DNA of 64,000 bases from Ammoniphilus sp. YIM 78166 (lineage in GTDB: Bacteria > Bacillota > Bacilli > Aneurinibacillales > RAOX-1). The stretch lies in contig NZ_SDLR01000004.1 of NCBI RefSeq assembly GCF_004522215.1, positions 310,001 to 374,000 of the forward strand, written 5' to 3'. Positions 31,931-41,616 of the stretch are shown here, one piece after another (the first letter of the stretch is position 1; each line of letters begins with the position of its first letter). The position numbers and the translations under genes were made by a program. The notes under the pieces are model-generated. The model did not search any database. It saw nothing but the letters and a program-made list of their open reading frames with translations, and was not told the origin of the DNA.

Positions 31931-32653
31931 ATGGTGTTGTGGGGAACGATTATTAATGCAGTAGCGATCATTTGTGGGGCATTGTTAGGAAGTGTGTTTA
32001 ACCGAATAAGTGAAGGAATCAGAACGACGGTAATGCAGGGGATAGGCATCGCGGTAGGGATATTAGGTTTAACGATGGCTTTGAAAACGGAGAATTTTCT
32101 AGTGCTCATCTTTAGTTTAGTTCTTGGTGGAGTGATTGGTGAATTGATCCGAATTGACTATTGGTTGAATCAACTGGGACAATGGTTGGAAAGTAAGGTG
32201 GGGAGAAAAGGCAACGGGAAAGGAAATATTGCAACGGGATTTGTTACAGCGACCCTGGTTTATTGTGTAGGAGCCATGGCTATTCTTGGTGCAATGGATA
32301 GTGGATTAAGACAAAATCACGACATTCTATATACGAAATCAATGCTAGACGGTTTCTCAGCCATTATTTTTACTTCCACACTCGGTATTGGTGTGATGTT
32401 TTCCGCAATCCCTGTTTTCTTATACCAAGGGGTCATTGCCTTAGCTTCAACCTTTATCACTTTACTCGTAAGTCAAGAAACGTTGAATGCCATGATTGCT
32501 GAAATTACAGCTGTTGGTGGGGTGTTAATCTTAGGGATCGGGATTAATATTTTAGAATTGAAAAAAATTAATGTAGCGAACTTGCTCCCTGCGATTATCA
32601 TTGCTGCCTTAATGGTTCCAGTTGTTGCAAGACTATCCGTTTATCTGAATTAA
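31931..32653 (+). CDS. DUF554 family membrane protein
   Basis: A 240-aa polytopic membrane protein of the DUF554 (YdfK/YqgA) family, with about six hydrophobic helices and the glycine-rich GTIINAVAIICGALLGSVFN start. The central FVTATLVYCVGAMAILGAMDSGL segment is the family hallmark. Function is unknown; a transport role is only inferred from topology. ATG start behind GAGGTG. Confidence 0.85.
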   Translation: MVLWGTIINAVAIICGALLGSVFNRISEGIRTTVMQGIGIAVGILGLTMALKTENFLVLIFSLVLGGVIGELIRIDYWLNQLGQWLESKVGRKGNGKGNIATGFVTATLVYCVGAMAILGAMDSGLRQNHDILYTKSMLDGFSAIIFTSTLGIGVMFSAIPVFLYQGVIALASTFITLLVSQETLNAMIAEITAVGGVLILGIGINILELKKINVANLLPAIIIAALMVPVVARLSVYLN

Positions 32654-32660
32654 ACCAAAA

Positions 32661-32695
32661 GAAGCTCAATAGCCTAGAAGGCTGTTGAGCTTTTT
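32661..32695. terminator. Bidirectional terminator between DUF554 gene and yyaC
   Basis: GAAGCTCAATAGCCT and AGGCTGTTGAGCTTT pair around a short loop and are followed by T's on the plus strand and by a T-rich run on the other. The yyaC stop codon lies within the hairpin. Confidence 0.82.
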
Positions 32696-33276
32696 GTTTC
32701 ATTGTTAAATAGTTGATGAGCGGACTTAGAAAGGGAATAAGCAATGGTTTCTGCCATCTTCATCACAATGCTTAGACGTGTATTTTGAAGGACAAAGTAC
32801 TCCATAAATCCACCGATATTGACAATACCTGTGATATGAAAATTCCCTACTTCAGGCAGTTCCTTTTTCACACCTGCTCCAGGTTTTAAGGGGCCATGTG
32901 CAATGGTAATGTTGCCGACGCTACTAAATTGACCTAAACAGGCATCGATAGCGATAACGAGAGCTTGAGGATGGTTTTTTTCAATTCTTTCAATGGTATC
33001 TTTTAAATTCACTGCATGAACCGGTTCATCAATGGTTCCGTATATCTGTAAGCCAGTAGGGTATAGATTTTCTAAACGGCTTCCAACGAGAGGACCTAAA
33101 GCATCCCCGGTAGAACGATCTGTCCCAATACATAAGGCAACGACCTCGTTAAAAGGACGATAGGAGATCATTCGCTGATAGAGGTGAGTACTTAATTCCG
33201 TTATGGCATGTTCACTGGTGTATTCTATTTTAAACGGAGATTGTGGGTACGCTTGAAAAAACGGTTTTCGCTTCAT
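32674..33276 (-). CDS. yyaC: YyaC (DUF1256) spore-associated protein, protease-like fold
   Basis: A 200-aa protein of the DUF1256 family. Members are confined to spore formers and share a fold with the germination protease GPR. Conserved segments are CIGTDRSTGDALGPLVG near 48-64, IDACLG near 112 and a glycine-rich C-terminal stretch. I chose ATG 33276 because AGGAGG lies five bases upstream; the frame is open further upstream but without a ribosome site. It is the only leftward gene between spo0J and dnaC, which suggests separate, probably sporulation-linked, control. Confidence 0.86.
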   Translation of the reverse strand: MKRKPFFQAYPQSPFKIEYTSEHAITELSTHLYQRMISYRPFNEVVALCIGTDRSTGDALGPLVGSRLENLYPTGLQIYGTIDEPVHAVNLKDTIERIEKNHPQALVIAIDACLGQFSSVGNITIAHGPLKPGAGVKKELPEVGNFHITGIVNIGGFMEYFVLQNTRLSIVMKMAETIAYSLSKSAHQLFNNETKSSTAF

Positions 33277-33390
33277 AGGTACCTCCTGGAAAAAATAAGT
33301 ACTAATAGTATACGGAAAATAGAAAAATAATATACATTTGGACATTCTTAAAACCCTTACTACATAAAATTTTATAGGGGGTGTGTCCAA

Positions 33391-34431
33391 GTGGAAACGT
33401 GGAAAGCAATAAAGATAGGGTTAACGATCATTGGAACCACAATTGGAGCAGGGTTTGCGTCAGGAAGAGAAGTGTGGGAGTTCTTTGGTTCCTATGGATT
33501 GGGCAGCCAATACAGTTTGTTTCTAGCTAATGTTTTATTCCTGGTTACGGTCATGGTTGTTCTCAACATCAGTAGGATTCAACGTACCAAAAATTATTAT
33601 GGAATTTTAGAATCACTAATGGGGAAGAAGCTGGCGAATGTCTTTGATGTGTTTACAATGTTGTACTTGCTTTCAATGTCTGTAGTAATGTTTGCAGGGA
33701 GTGGGGCCACTTTTGCCCAGTGGAATTATTCTTATATGCTGGGTGTTTTGTTTATAGCCATCATGGTGTTTATTGTCCTCTTGTTCGATGTGGAAGGATT
33801 GGTTTCGATCCAAACATTTATTATCCCTGTTTTAGTCGGGGTCTTATTATTTGTTTGCATTCGTTTTATCGTGAACTTCGAGGGGCCCGTTCAAGGAGCA
33901 GAGACCGAAGCGATGACTTGGCCCTCTGGAATCACTTATGCGGCTCTGAATATCGTTCCTCTTATTGCGGTATTGTCCACACTGGGGGGAGAGTTGAAAT
34001 CAAGCAAAGAAATGTGGGTGGCGGGTCTTGTAAGTACGGTTGGACTGGCTTCCATCTCGATGGTCATGAATTATTCACTGATTAAAATGTCGGATGAAAT
34101 TGCTACATATGAAATTCCACTCTTTTCATTATTGCAGGAATACCCGACTGGAATGATTGCTGTGGTATCCATCATTCTTTGGTTAGCCATTTATACGACA
34201 GCCTTAAGTGGTGTGCATGGCATTGTGTCAAGAGTATCTAGCTTGATCAGGTGTCCAGCATGGCTTCTTTCCTTGTTGTTGATTATTTTGATGATTCCCT
34301 TAAGCCAATTTGGGTTTTCTACGCTAGTGAGTGTGTTGTATCCGATCTACGGAGTGTTGAATTTATTTGTATTAGGCCTGTTAATTTTATATCCTATAAG
34401 TAGGAGCTTTGATATTCTGGAGAGGAAGTAG
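33391..34431 (+). CDS. YkvI-like integral membrane transporter
   Basis: A 346-aa protein with about ten membrane helices. The first helix carries the IGTTIGAGFASGREVWEFF motif (about 13-31), typical of the YkvI family within the APC/LeuT-like superfamily, where the broken first helix binds substrate. Start is GTG 33391 behind GGGGGTG. Substrate unknown. It is divergent from yyaC. Confidence 0.8.
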   Translation: METWKAIKIGLTIIGTTIGAGFASGREVWEFFGSYGLGSQYSLFLANVLFLVTVMVVLNISRIQRTKNYYGILESLMGKKLANVFDVFTMLYLLSMSVVMFAGSGATFAQWNYSYMLGVLFIAIMVFIVLLFDVEGLVSIQTFIIPVLVGVLLFVCIRFIVNFEGPVQGAETEAMTWPSGITYAALNIVPLIAVLSTLGGELKSSKEMWVAGLVSTVGLASISMVMNYSLIKMSDEIATYEIPLFSLLQEYPTGMIAVVSIILWLAIYTTALSGVHGIVSRVSSLIRCPAWLLSLLLIILMIPLSQFGFSTLVSVLYPIYGVLNLFVLGLLILYPISRSFDILERK

Positions 34432-34439
34432 GAAGGGGT

Positions 34440-34700
34440 ATGACAAGTATATTGATTGCTTTTGATTCAACACAACAAGCGATACGTACAGAAATGCTGC
34501 TGGAGTTTGCTGATATTGAAATTGATACAAGGCCGACTCCCAAAGAGATAACAGCAGGATGTGCCTTATCGATTGAATTCCCCGAACAGGACTTATCTAC
34601 GGCAGCTACGATCATCAAACAAGAAAAAGTGGAAATTAGAGGGTTATTTCGTAAAGTGGAGAATGGTTATAGAGAAATAGATATGACAACGGAGGTTTAG
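34440..34700 (+). CDS. DUF3343 putative Se/S carrier-like protein
   Basis: An 86-aa protein of the DUF3343 family, proposed elsewhere to carry selenium or sulfur. The key feature is the conserved cysteine in TAGCALSIEF near residue 41, at the end of a beta-alpha-beta unit. It starts 8 bp after the transporter gene and ends 3 bp before the MscS gene. Together with the class V aminotransferase at 30.7 kb it may form a sulfur relay, but nothing here proves that. Confidence 0.78.
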   Translation: MTSILIAFDSTQQAIRTEMLLEFADIEIDTRPTPKEITAGCALSIEFPEQDLSTAATIIKQEKVEIRGLFRKVENGYREIDMTTEV

Positions 34701-34703
34701 CTT

Positions 34704-35600
34704 TTGGACAATCAGTTGATGGAACCCGTTCGGTGGTTTGAGACCGTCTATTTGGAAATTTATAATTACATAACGGATACGGTGATGTGGGTGACGATAG
34801 GAAAGGCCGCCGTGAAGATTCTTTTTATTTACATTGCCGCCCGTATACTAGTCAGTGTCTTAACGGGAAGTGTGAATCGTATCTTTAAACAGCGCGGCAA
34901 GTTTCAAGTAGATGAGAGGCGCATGGAGACGATGCGCAGTTTGGTCATTAATGTATTTACCTATGTTATCTACTTCGTCGCCATTCTATCTATTTTAACT
35001 CAGTTAGGGTTTAACCTTGCCCCGGTTCTGGCTAGTGCAGGGGTGGTAGGCTTGGCTGTTGGATTCGGCGCACAAAACTTGGTGCGGGACGTCATCACGG
35101 GATTCTTTATCATTTTTGAGGATCAGTTTGCGGTAGGCGATTATATCGCCACAGGTAACTTCACAGGAACCGTTCAGGAAATCGGCTTGCGCATTACCAA
35201 AATAAAAAGTGTAACGGGTGAGGTTCATATCATCCCCAACGGGAGCATTACACAAGTCACCAACTTCTCCACGCAGAACAGTGTAGCGGTACTTGATATT
35301 AGTGTCGCCTACGAGGAAAATATAGAAAGAGTAATCGAGGTGCTAAAAGAAGAAATGAAAAACGCACCAGAAGAAATTGAAGAACTGCTCTCCGTTCCTC
35401 AAGTCCTAGGAGTACAAAATTTCGGGGCATCCGAAGTCGTTATTAGGATGAATGCAGATTGTAAACCGATGGGGCACTTTGCAGCGAATCGAAAGCTGAG
35501 AGCGATGATTAAACGAATCTTTGATGAAAGAGGAATCGAGATTCCTTATCCGAGATTAGTCACGATTCCTAATCCGAAAGAAAAAGGACAAGAGGCATAA
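34704..35600 (+). CDS. Small-conductance mechanosensitive channel, MscS family
   Basis: A 298-aa channel that vents solutes on hypo-osmotic shock. Three hydrophobic helices precede the pore helix with the glycine-alanine pattern ASAGVVGLAVGFGAQNLVRDVITG near residues 111-134. A beta domain with VGDYI and a C-terminal alpha/beta domain follow. It resembles B. subtilis YkuT/YhdY-type channels. Start is TTG 34704 behind GGAGG. Confidence 0.9.
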   Translation: MDNQLMEPVRWFETVYLEIYNYITDTVMWVTIGKAAVKILFIYIAARILVSVLTGSVNRIFKQRGKFQVDERRMETMRSLVINVFTYVIYFVAILSILTQLGFNLAPVLASAGVVGLAVGFGAQNLVRDVITGFFIIFEDQFAVGDYIATGNFTGTVQEIGLRITKIKSVTGEVHIIPNGSITQVTNFSTQNSVAVLDISVAYEENIERVIEVLKEEMKNAPEEIEELLSVPQVLGVQNFGASEVVIRMNADCKPMGHFAANRKLRAMIKRIFDERGIEIPYPRLVTIPNPKEKGQEA

Positions 35601-35612
35601 GGAGGAGAGTAG

Positions 35613-35807
35613 ATGGAGAGGAAACAGTTTGCACTAGGGGATATTGTAGAAATGAAAAAGCCCCATCCATGTGGAGTCAACGCTTGGAAAGTCATTCGGA
35701 TGGGAGCGGATATCCGCATTAAATGCACGGGGTGTGAGCATAGTGTTCTTATTCCGCGTCTCGAGTTTGAGAAAAAGATGAAGAAGGTCCTGGGTGTAGC
35801 CAATTAG
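35613..35807 (+). CDS. DUF951 family protein (YyzM-like)
   Basis: A 64-aa basic protein of the DUF951 family. Conserved are KKPHPCGVNAWKVIRMGADIRIKCTGC, with two cysteines near 20 and 39 that could bind metal or nucleic acid as a beta-barrel. It lies between the MscS channel gene and ychF, a very common arrangement in Bacilli. Function unknown. Confidence 0.88.
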   Translation: MERKQFALGDIVEMKKPHPCGVNAWKVIRMGADIRIKCTGCEHSVLIPRLEFEKKMKKVLGVAN

Positions 35808-35809
35808 CT

Positions 35810-35838
35810 TTCCGAATGGGTCTTAGATAAGATATAAT
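35810..35838 (+). promoter_or_regulatory. Possible promoter of ychF
   Basis: Consensus TATAAT at 35833-35838 with a poor -35 (TTCCGA) 17 bp upstream. Confidence 0.5.
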
Positions 35839-35907
35839 AGGAAGCGTGTCTAAGCGTGGCGAATAACAGGTATATAAATCATGGTGGAATAGAGGAGTGC
35901 TAAGAAT

Positions 35908-37008
35908 ATGTCTAGATCAGTTGGAATCGTCGGGTTACCCAATGTAGGGAAGTCGACGTTATTTAATGCCATAACGCAGGCTGGCGCGGAATCGGCCAAT
36001 TACCCTTTCTGTACTATAGATCCTAATGTAGGAGTCGTAGAAGTTCCAGATGAGCGTTTGGATAAATTAACCGAACTCGTTGTCCCTAAGAAAACCGTCC
36101 CTACTGCGTTTCAGTTTGTTGATATAGCAGGTCTTGTAGAAGGAGCCAGTCGTGGGGAAGGGCTAGGAAACAAGTTTCTGTCCCATATCCGTGAAGTGGA
36201 TGCGATCGCTCATGTAGTTCGTTGCTTCGAAGATGAGAACATCACGCATGTGGCTGGGAAGGTAGACCCTATCAGCGATATTCAAGTCATCAATTTAGAA
36301 CTCATTCTTGCGGACTTGGATTCGGTGGAGAAAAAGATCGATCGCATGGGTAAAAAAGCAAGATCGGGAGATAAAGAAGCCAAAGCGGAAGTAGAAGTGC
36401 TGACGAAGCTCAAGGACGCGTTTGAAGCGGACAAGCCTGCCCGCAGCGTGGAGCTATCCGATGAAGAGAAATTAATTGTAAGAGACCTTCATTTACTGAC
36501 CATGAAGCCGATTCTTTATGTGGCGAATGTGAGTGAAGATGGGTTGCATGAAGCTGATTCGAACCCATTGGTTCAAAAGGTTCGCGGTTTTGCTTCCGAA
36601 GAAGGGGCCGAAGTCGTGGTTATCAGCGCGAAGGTAGAATCGGAAATCGCAGAGCTAGAAGGCGAAGATAAGAAAATGTTCTTAGAAGAGCTTGGGTTAG
36701 AGGAATCAGGGCTGGATCGTCTGATCCGTGCAGCCTATAGCCTCCTTGGGCTAATCACCTATTTTACAGCCGGGGTTCAAGAAGTTCGAGCGTGGACCAT
36801 TCGTCGCCACACCAAAGCACCTCAGGCAGCAGCTGTCATCCACACCGATTTCGAACGCGGATTTATTCGTGCGGAAGTGGTGGCTTATCAGGATCTCGTG
36901 AACAGTGGATCGATGAACGCTGCGAAGGAAAAAGGATTGGTTCGCTTAGAAGGGAAAGAATATGTGGTGCAAGATGGGGATGTCATGCACTTTAGATTTA
37001 ATGTATAA
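35908..37008 (+). CDS. ychF: Redox-regulated ATPase YchF/OLA1
   Basis: A 366-aa member of the TRAFAC Obg group that binds ATP instead of GTP and associates with the ribosome. Seen are G1 GLPNVGKST near residue 9, a coiled-coil insertion (about 130-200) and the C-terminal TGS-type domain starting FTAGVQEVRAW. The NVSE/NxxE motif (VANVSED near 205) replaces NKxD, as expected for ATP preference. Confidence 0.95.
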   Translation: MSRSVGIVGLPNVGKSTLFNAITQAGAESANYPFCTIDPNVGVVEVPDERLDKLTELVVPKKTVPTAFQFVDIAGLVEGASRGEGLGNKFLSHIREVDAIAHVVRCFEDENITHVAGKVDPISDIQVINLELILADLDSVEKKIDRMGKKARSGDKEAKAEVEVLTKLKDAFEADKPARSVELSDEEKLIVRDLHLLTMKPILYVANVSEDGLHEADSNPLVQKVRGFASEEGAEVVVISAKVESEIAELEGEDKKMFLEELGLEESGLDRLIRAAYSLLGLITYFTAGVQEVRAWTIRRHTKAPQAAAVIHTDFERGFIRAEVVAYQDLVNSGSMNAAKEKGLVRLEGKEYVVQDGDVMHFRFNV

Positions 37009-37024
37009 ACCATCCCGATAAGGC

Positions 37025-37053
37025 TTGTATTCTCAATATGGTTCTGATATAAT
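37025..37053 (+). promoter_or_regulatory. Promoter of the rpsF operon
   Basis: TTGTAT (37025-37030), 17-bp spacer, TATAAT (37048-37053). It opens a leader of about 80 nt before rpsF. Confidence 0.7.
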
Positions 37054-37060
37054 ACAAAAA

Positions 37061-37128
37061 TGCGAGTTTAAAGATCCAATTTTTTTACTCGCTCCTTGCC
37101 CTAGCAATAGGGCCGCTTAGTCCAAAAG
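37061..37128 (+). ncRNA. Probable rpsF leader (S6:S18 autoregulatory RNA)
   Basis: The leader contains GCGAGT...ACTCGC and then CCCTAGCAATAGGG immediately followed by CCGC. A bulged CCG beside a stem is the feature of the S6:S18 binding motif in bacterial rpsF leaders. I did not fold it fully, so this is a moderate call. Confidence 0.45.
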
Positions 37129-37140
37129 GAGGTGAATCAG

Positions 37141-37428
37141 ATGCGTAACTACGAACTAATGTTCATTCAACGCCCTGATGTTGAGGAAGAAAAGAGAAAA
37201 GCAAACGTTGATCGCTTTCATTCCATCATCACAGATCGCGGTGGAGAACTTACCAAGGTAAATGAGATGGGTAAGCGCCGTCTTGCTTATGAAATCGATA
37301 GAAACCGTGACGGTTACTATACGTTAACCAACTTCCAGGCAACACCGGATGCGGTAAATGAATTAGAGCGGATCATGAAGATTTCTGACGATGTTATCCG
37401 TTACTTGATCGTTAGAGAAGAAGAATAG
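37141..37428 (+). CDS. rpsF: 30S ribosomal protein S6
   Basis: Binds with S18 in the central platform of the small subunit. The product is 95 aa, starting [14 protein letters not shown] with the S6 core [26 protein letters not shown] 37141 follows AAAGGAGGTG by a normal distance; the in-frame GTG at 37132 is part of that site. First gene of rpsF-ssb-rpsR. Confidence 0.97.
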   Translation: MRNYELMFIQRPDVEEEKRKANVDRFHSIITDRGGELTKVNEMGKRRLAYEIDRNRDGYYTLTNFQATPDAVNELERIMKISDDVIRYLIVREEE

Positions 37429-37455
37429 TCTATTGTCCCAGGGGGAGGGGTATTA

Positions 37456-37917
37456 GTGATTAATCGAGTAATCCTTGTGGGTAGATTAACCAGAGACCCT
37501 GAGTTAAGATACACGCCATCTGGAGTTGCTGTTACTACATTTTCGTTAGCTGTCGATCGACAGTTTAAGAATGCTCAGGGAGAAAAGGAAGCAGACTTCA
37601 TCAATGTTGTGGCCTGGAGGCAGACAGCAGAACTATGCGCCCAGTACCTCAAGAAGGGATCTCAAACTGGTGTTGATGGCCGCTTGCAGACCCGTTCTTA
37701 TGATAATAAGGAAGGGAAGCGAGTGTACGTAACGGAGGTAGTGGCAGAGAACATCCAATTCTTATCTCCAGCAGGAGAGAGAAGAGAAGGTGGTAGTGGT
37801 TTCCAAGCACCACCGGCAGCTAACCCAAACAGAGGTTACGGATTTGATCGCACAGATGACCCCTTCGCTAATGAGAGTAAGACTGTAGATATCTCTGATG
37901 ATGATTTGCCGTTTTAA
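37456..37917 (+). CDS. ssb: Single-stranded DNA-binding protein
   Basis: Protects single-stranded DNA and recruits repair and replication proteins. The 153-aa protein has an OB fold ([23 protein letters not shown]), a glycine/proline-rich linker and the acidic tip DISDDDLPF, which docks client proteins. Start GTG 37456. It lies between the S6 and S18 genes as in B. subtilis. Confidence 0.97.
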   Translation: MINRVILVGRLTRDPELRYTPSGVAVTTFSLAVDRQFKNAQGEKEADFINVVAWRQTAELCAQYLKKGSQTGVDGRLQTRSYDNKEGKRVYVTEVVAENIQFLSPAGERREGGSGFQAPPAANPNRGYGFDRTDDPFANESKTVDISDDDLPF

Positions 37918-37951
37918 TCTGTGAAAAAAGCCTAGAGAAGGAGGGAATAGC

Positions 37952-38188
37952 ATGGCAGCCCCAAGAGGAAAGCGTGGTAAGCGCCGTAAGGTGTGTTACT
38001 TCACTGTAAATAAGATCGCGAAGATCGACTATAAGGATATTGATACGCTAAAGAAATTCGTTAGCGAGCGTGGGAAGATCCTTCCTCGCCGTGTGACTGG
38101 AACTTCTGCGAAGTATCAGCGTCAGTTAACTAGAGCGATCAAGCGTGCTCGTCAAATCGCTTTGTTACCATACACAACTGAATCTTAA
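37952..38188 (+). CDS. rpsR: 30S ribosomal protein S18
   Basis: A 78-aa basic protein with [17 protein letters not shown] and the C-terminal [19 protein letters not shown]. It completes the rpsF operon and is followed by a strong terminator. One cysteine (YF-type zinc-free form) is present. Confidence 0.96.
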   Translation: MAAPRGKRGKRRKVCYFTVNKIAKIDYKDIDTLKKFVSERGKILPRRVTGTSAKYQRQLTRAIKRARQIALLPYTTES

Positions 38189-38221
38189 AAAAAAGAGGGG
38201 GCACTTTGTGCCCCTTTTTTC
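38189..38221 (+). terminator. Terminator after rpsR
   Basis: AGGGGGCAC-TTT-GTGCCCCT with flanking A and T runs. Confidence 0.9.
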
Positions 38222-38244
38222 ATATACATTTATTCAAGGAGCGG

Positions 38245-39186
38245 ATGTCTTTGCAAAACAATGTTCGTTCAATGTTGGAAGGGGCTTTGATCAGCGGCAT
38301 CTTTCTTGTTTTGATGTTTACCACGATCTATACGCCTTTAGGAATAATTACGGCGATGGCTCTGCCCGTTCCTTTTACTATTTATGCGGCAAGGAACGAT
38401 CTGAAGAAATCAATGCTCGTAGTTGCAGCTAGTGGACTGTTAACGATTTTCATTGGGGCCTTGCCCTCTATCTTCAGTGCCTTATTTGCAGGATTGCTAG
38501 GCGTGGTCATGGGGGTGTTGTATCGCCAAGGGAAAAGCGCGTTTCATGTTTTTGTTGGAGGCTCGTTAGCGAGTTTAGCGTTCCTCTTAGGAAGCCTTGT
38601 GATTAGCTATTATGTACTGAATATTAATCCTGTGACGACCATACAGGAAATGATGAACCAATCCATCGAGATGAGTCGTTCGATTATGGAGCAGATTGGT
38701 CCTGCAGACGAGAAACAAACGGCAATGCTTACTGATATGGTAGGGATGATTGGGAAAATGGTACCGATGCTTCTCATTCTAGGTTCGACGCAGTTTGCGC
38801 TGATTAACCACTGGTTCTCCCGGAAAGTGCTTCAAAGGTTGGGTACTCCTGTTCCTTCCTTCCCTCCGTTCCGAGAGTGGAGATGGCCGAGATCTATCAT
38901 GTATTACTACCTTGTTGTCCTGCTAGGATCCATCATCGTGGGCGCACAAGGCGGGGACATGTGGGAAACACTACTTCTTAATATTAAGCCTATCCTAGAT
39001 ATCATGATGATGATCCAGGGGTTAAGCTTTCTCTTCTTTTTTTCTCATAGCAAGGGCTGGGGAAAAGCCATTCCCATCACCGCGATTGTATTAGTATTTA
39101 TTTTTCCGCCATTCCCTTTTATACTAGTACTATTGGGTATACTTGACCTAGGAATTGATTTGAGGAGCAAAGTGAGCAAAAAATAA
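38245..39186 (+). CDS. yybS: YybS family (DUF2232) membrane protein
   Basis: A 313-aa polytopic membrane protein, about eight helices, of the DUF2232/YybS family found next to gdpP in Bacillales. The loop EMMNQSIEMSRSIMEQIGP is predicted outside. I placed the start at ATG 38245; a TTG two codons later (38251) has a better nine-base spacing from AAGGAG, so either may be used. Function unknown. It lies 12 bp upstream of gdpP, which suggests a membrane role related to c-di-AMP signalling, but that is inference. Confidence 0.85.
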   Translation: MSLQNNVRSMLEGALISGIFLVLMFTTIYTPLGIITAMALPVPFTIYAARNDLKKSMLVVAASGLLTIFIGALPSIFSALFAGLLGVVMGVLYRQGKSAFHVFVGGSLASLAFLLGSLVISYYVLNINPVTTIQEMMNQSIEMSRSIMEQIGPADEKQTAMLTDMVGMIGKMVPMLLILGSTQFALINHWFSRKVLQRLGTPVPSFPPFREWRWPRSIMYYYLVVLLGSIIVGAQGGDMWETLLLNIKPILDIMMMIQGLSFLFFFSHSKGWGKAIPITAIVLVFIFPPFPFILVLLGILDLGIDLRSKVSKK

Positions 39187-39198
39187 GGAGCTGAATCT

Positions 39199-41160
39199 AT
39201 GCAGAAGTTCCTCCTGAAGCGTTGGCATGGATTACATATGATAATCGCCTTTATTCTAAGCATCATCTTAGTGGGGGTATTATCTTTTTATAATTGGGTT
39301 TTCGCCACTTTAGGATTGTTGTCTCTCGTAGGGCTAGCTTTCTTTATTTACAAAGCAGAGCAAGCCTTTAGACAGGACCTACAGAACTACATCGAAACGT
39401 TAAGCCATCGGGTCAAAAAGGCAGGAGACGAAGTCTTAACGGAGATGCCGATTGGAATCCTGTTATACAGCGAGGACAAGAAAATTGAATGGTTCAATCC
39501 TTACATGGTTAAAATCACGGGAAAAGAAAGTTTGTCCGGTCACCCGCTTCTAGATGTCATTCCTCAGATTGCGGAACTTCCTCCCGGGAAAAAGCAATTT
39601 GAGATTACCTTTAACCAGCGAGTATATGAGGTGCTAGTCCGTCCCGAGGAGCGTTTACTTTATTTCACGGATATAACGGACTTCCGAGAGCTAGATCTGC
39701 GTTATAATGAAGAGAAGATCGTTCTCGCTATTGTTCACCTCGATAACCTCGACGAGGTATCTCAAGGGATGGATGACCAAAGTCGAAGTCTCATGATGGC
39801 GAATGTAACGGGAGCCATTACCGAATGGGCTTCTAAGTATAAAATTTATATCCGACGCTATGCATCGGATAAGTTCCTCGGCATTTTGGATGAAGCGACC
39901 CTACAGCAGCTGTTGGATTCTCGCTTTGATATCTTAGATGTGGTTCGAGAGATGACAGCGAAAAATAAAATTCCCATCACCTTAAGTATTGGAATCGGGG
40001 CTGGAGATGTAGATTATCCGAAGCTAGGGGAGATGGCTCAGTCTAGTTTGGATATTGCGCTTGGCCGCGGCGGTGATCAAGCGGCTGTGAAGCAAGGGGA
40101 TAAGATGACCTTCTATGGAGGGAAGTCGAATGCCGTAGAGAAACGTACGAGGGTTCGTGCACGAGTGATTTCCCATGCGCTTCGAGATCTGATTCTAGAA
40201 AGTGATAAGGTCCTCGTTATGGGGCATAAGTTCCCTGATATGGATGCGATAGGAGCTTCTATTGGGGTCCTAAAAGCGGTCCTTGCCAATGACAAGAAAG
40301 GGCATATCGTCTTGGATAAGGTCAATCCGTCTATCGATCGACTGATGGCAGCTGTGGAGGAGCATGAGTATTTAGGGGATTACTTTATCACACCGGATCA
40401 AGCCATAGGGATGGCCACGAGTCGTACGCTTGTCGTACTAGTGGATACCCATCGCCCATCGATGGCGATCGAGCCGAAGCTCTTACAAATCTCCAATCGA
40501 GTCATGGTCATTGACCATCATCGGCGCTCGGAAGAGTTTGTGGAGGACCCGGTGTTGGTTTATATTGAGCCCTATGCTTCTTCTACTTGTGAGCTGGTGA
40601 CCGAGCTCTTGCAGTATCAGAGTGAAAAATTAAATATGGATAGTTTAGAGGCGACGGCCTTGTTATCCGGGATGGTCGTGGATACGAAGAGCTTTGCTTT
40701 TCGTACAGGGGCCAGAACGTTTGAAGCTGCCTCTTTTCTACGGCGTAACGGAGCTGAACCTGCCATTGTTCAGCGATTGCTAAAAGAAGACTTGCACCAA
40801 TATATTAAACGTTCGGAGATTGTCCAGAACACAGAGGTTCTTTACGATATCTTTGCTGTCTCGGTAGGGAAGCCTGACGAAACGTACAGCCAAGTACTGA
40901 TCGCGCAAGCGGCAGACACGCTGCTTACGATGTCAGGGATCCAAGCTTCGTTTGTCGTATGCCGCAGACCTGACAATATGATTGCAATCAGTGCGCGCTC
41001 CTTAGGGGATATTAATGTTCAAATGATTATGGAGCAGATGGGTGGAGGTGGCCACTTGACCAATGCAGCCACCCAGGTGAAAGAAATGTCCATTGATGAA
41101 GCCGTAAAAAAATTACGAGGCCTGATCAAGAAATATCACGAAGAGGGGAGTGCTAAATAA
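39199..41160 (+). CDS. gdpP: c-di-AMP phosphodiesterase GdpP
   Basis: Hydrolyses cyclic di-AMP. The 653-aa protein has two N-terminal membrane helices (about 13-55), a degenerate PAS domain (about 75-150), a degenerate GGDEF domain (about 170-300; [11 protein letters not shown] replaces the GGDEF loop), then DHH (VIDHHRR near 438) and DHHA1 ([13 protein letters not shown] near 614) domains. Domain order is that of B. subtilis GdpP/YybT. It overlaps rplI by one base, and the yybS-gdpP-rplI-dnaC order is typical. Confidence 0.96.
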   Translation: MQKFLLKRWHGLHMIIAFILSIILVGVLSFYNWVFATLGLLSLVGLAFFIYKAEQAFRQDLQNYIETLSHRVKKAGDEVLTEMPIGILLYSEDKKIEWFNPYMVKITGKESLSGHPLLDVIPQIAELPPGKKQFEITFNQRVYEVLVRPEERLLYFTDITDFRELDLRYNEEKIVLAIVHLDNLDEVSQGMDDQSRSLMMANVTGAITEWASKYKIYIRRYASDKFLGILDEATLQQLLDSRFDILDVVREMTAKNKIPITLSIGIGAGDVDYPKLGEMAQSSLDIALGRGGDQAAVKQGDKMTFYGGKSNAVEKRTRVRARVISHALRDLILESDKVLVMGHKFPDMDAIGASIGVLKAVLANDKKGHIVLDKVNPSIDRLMAAVEEHEYLGDYFITPDQAIGMATSRTLVVLVDTHRPSMAIEPKLLQISNRVMVIDHHRRSEEFVEDPVLVYIEPYASSTCELVTELLQYQSEKLNMDSLEATALLSGMVVDTKSFAFRTGARTFEAASFLRRNGAEPAIVQRLLKEDLHQYIKRSEIVQNTEVLYDIFAVSVGKPDETYSQVLIAQAADTLLTMSGIQASFVVCRRPDNMIAISARSLGDINVQMIMEQMGGGGHLTNAATQVKEMSIDEAVKKLRGLIKKYHEEGSAK

Positions 41161-41606
41161 TGAAGGTTATTTTGCAAAAGGATGTTAAAGGGCAAGGGAA
41201 AAAAGGTCAAATGGTAGAGGTCTCTGAAGGTTATGCTCGTAACTTCTTATTTCCAAGAGGGCTTGCGGTAGAAGCCACAGGAGGAAATGTGAAAACGTTC
41301 GAGCAAAAGCAAAAAAGCGAAGAAAAGAAAAAAGAGGAAGAAAAGGCACAAGCTGAAGTCTTTGCAAAAGAGTTAGAACATGTTACGATTACTATTCCGG
41401 CGAAGACAGGAGAAGGTGGTCGCTTGTTCGGAGCTGTATCCACGAAACAAATTGCAGATGCCTTGAAAAAAGCAAAATTAGATATTGATAAGCGTAAGCT
41501 CGTTTTAGATGAACCTATAAAAACCCTAGGGTTTACGAAGGTACCTGTTCGCTTGCATCCTGAAGTAACAGGGACCCTTAATGTGCATGTGGTAGAAGAA
41601 AAGTAA
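41160..41606 (+). CDS. rplI: 50S ribosomal protein L9
   Basis: A 148-aa ribosomal protein with the N-terminal rRNA-binding domain ([18 protein letters not shown]), the long connecting helix (about 41-75, K/E-rich) and the C-terminal domain. The start ATG overlaps the gdpP stop (TAATG). Confidence 0.97.
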   Translation: MKVILQKDVKGQGKKGQMVEVSEGYARNFLFPRGLAVEATGGNVKTFEQKQKSEEKKKEEEKAQAEVFAKELEHVTITIPAKTGEGGRLFGAVSTKQIADALKKAKLDIDKRKLVLDEPIKTLGFTKVPVRLHPEVTGTLNVHVVEEK

Positions 41607-41616
41607 TAAACAGGGA

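Noticed and set aside
33973-33981. Single DnaA box TTGTCCACA in the YkvI-like gene
   Set aside because: One isolated one-mismatch box in coding sequence is expected by chance.
39586-39598. Noc-binding-site-like sequence (CCCGGGAAA) inside gdpP
   Set aside because: Only about 10 of 13 bases match the ATTTCCCGGGAAAT consensus and only this half is good; other CCCGGG sites at 4543 and 46131 are worse.
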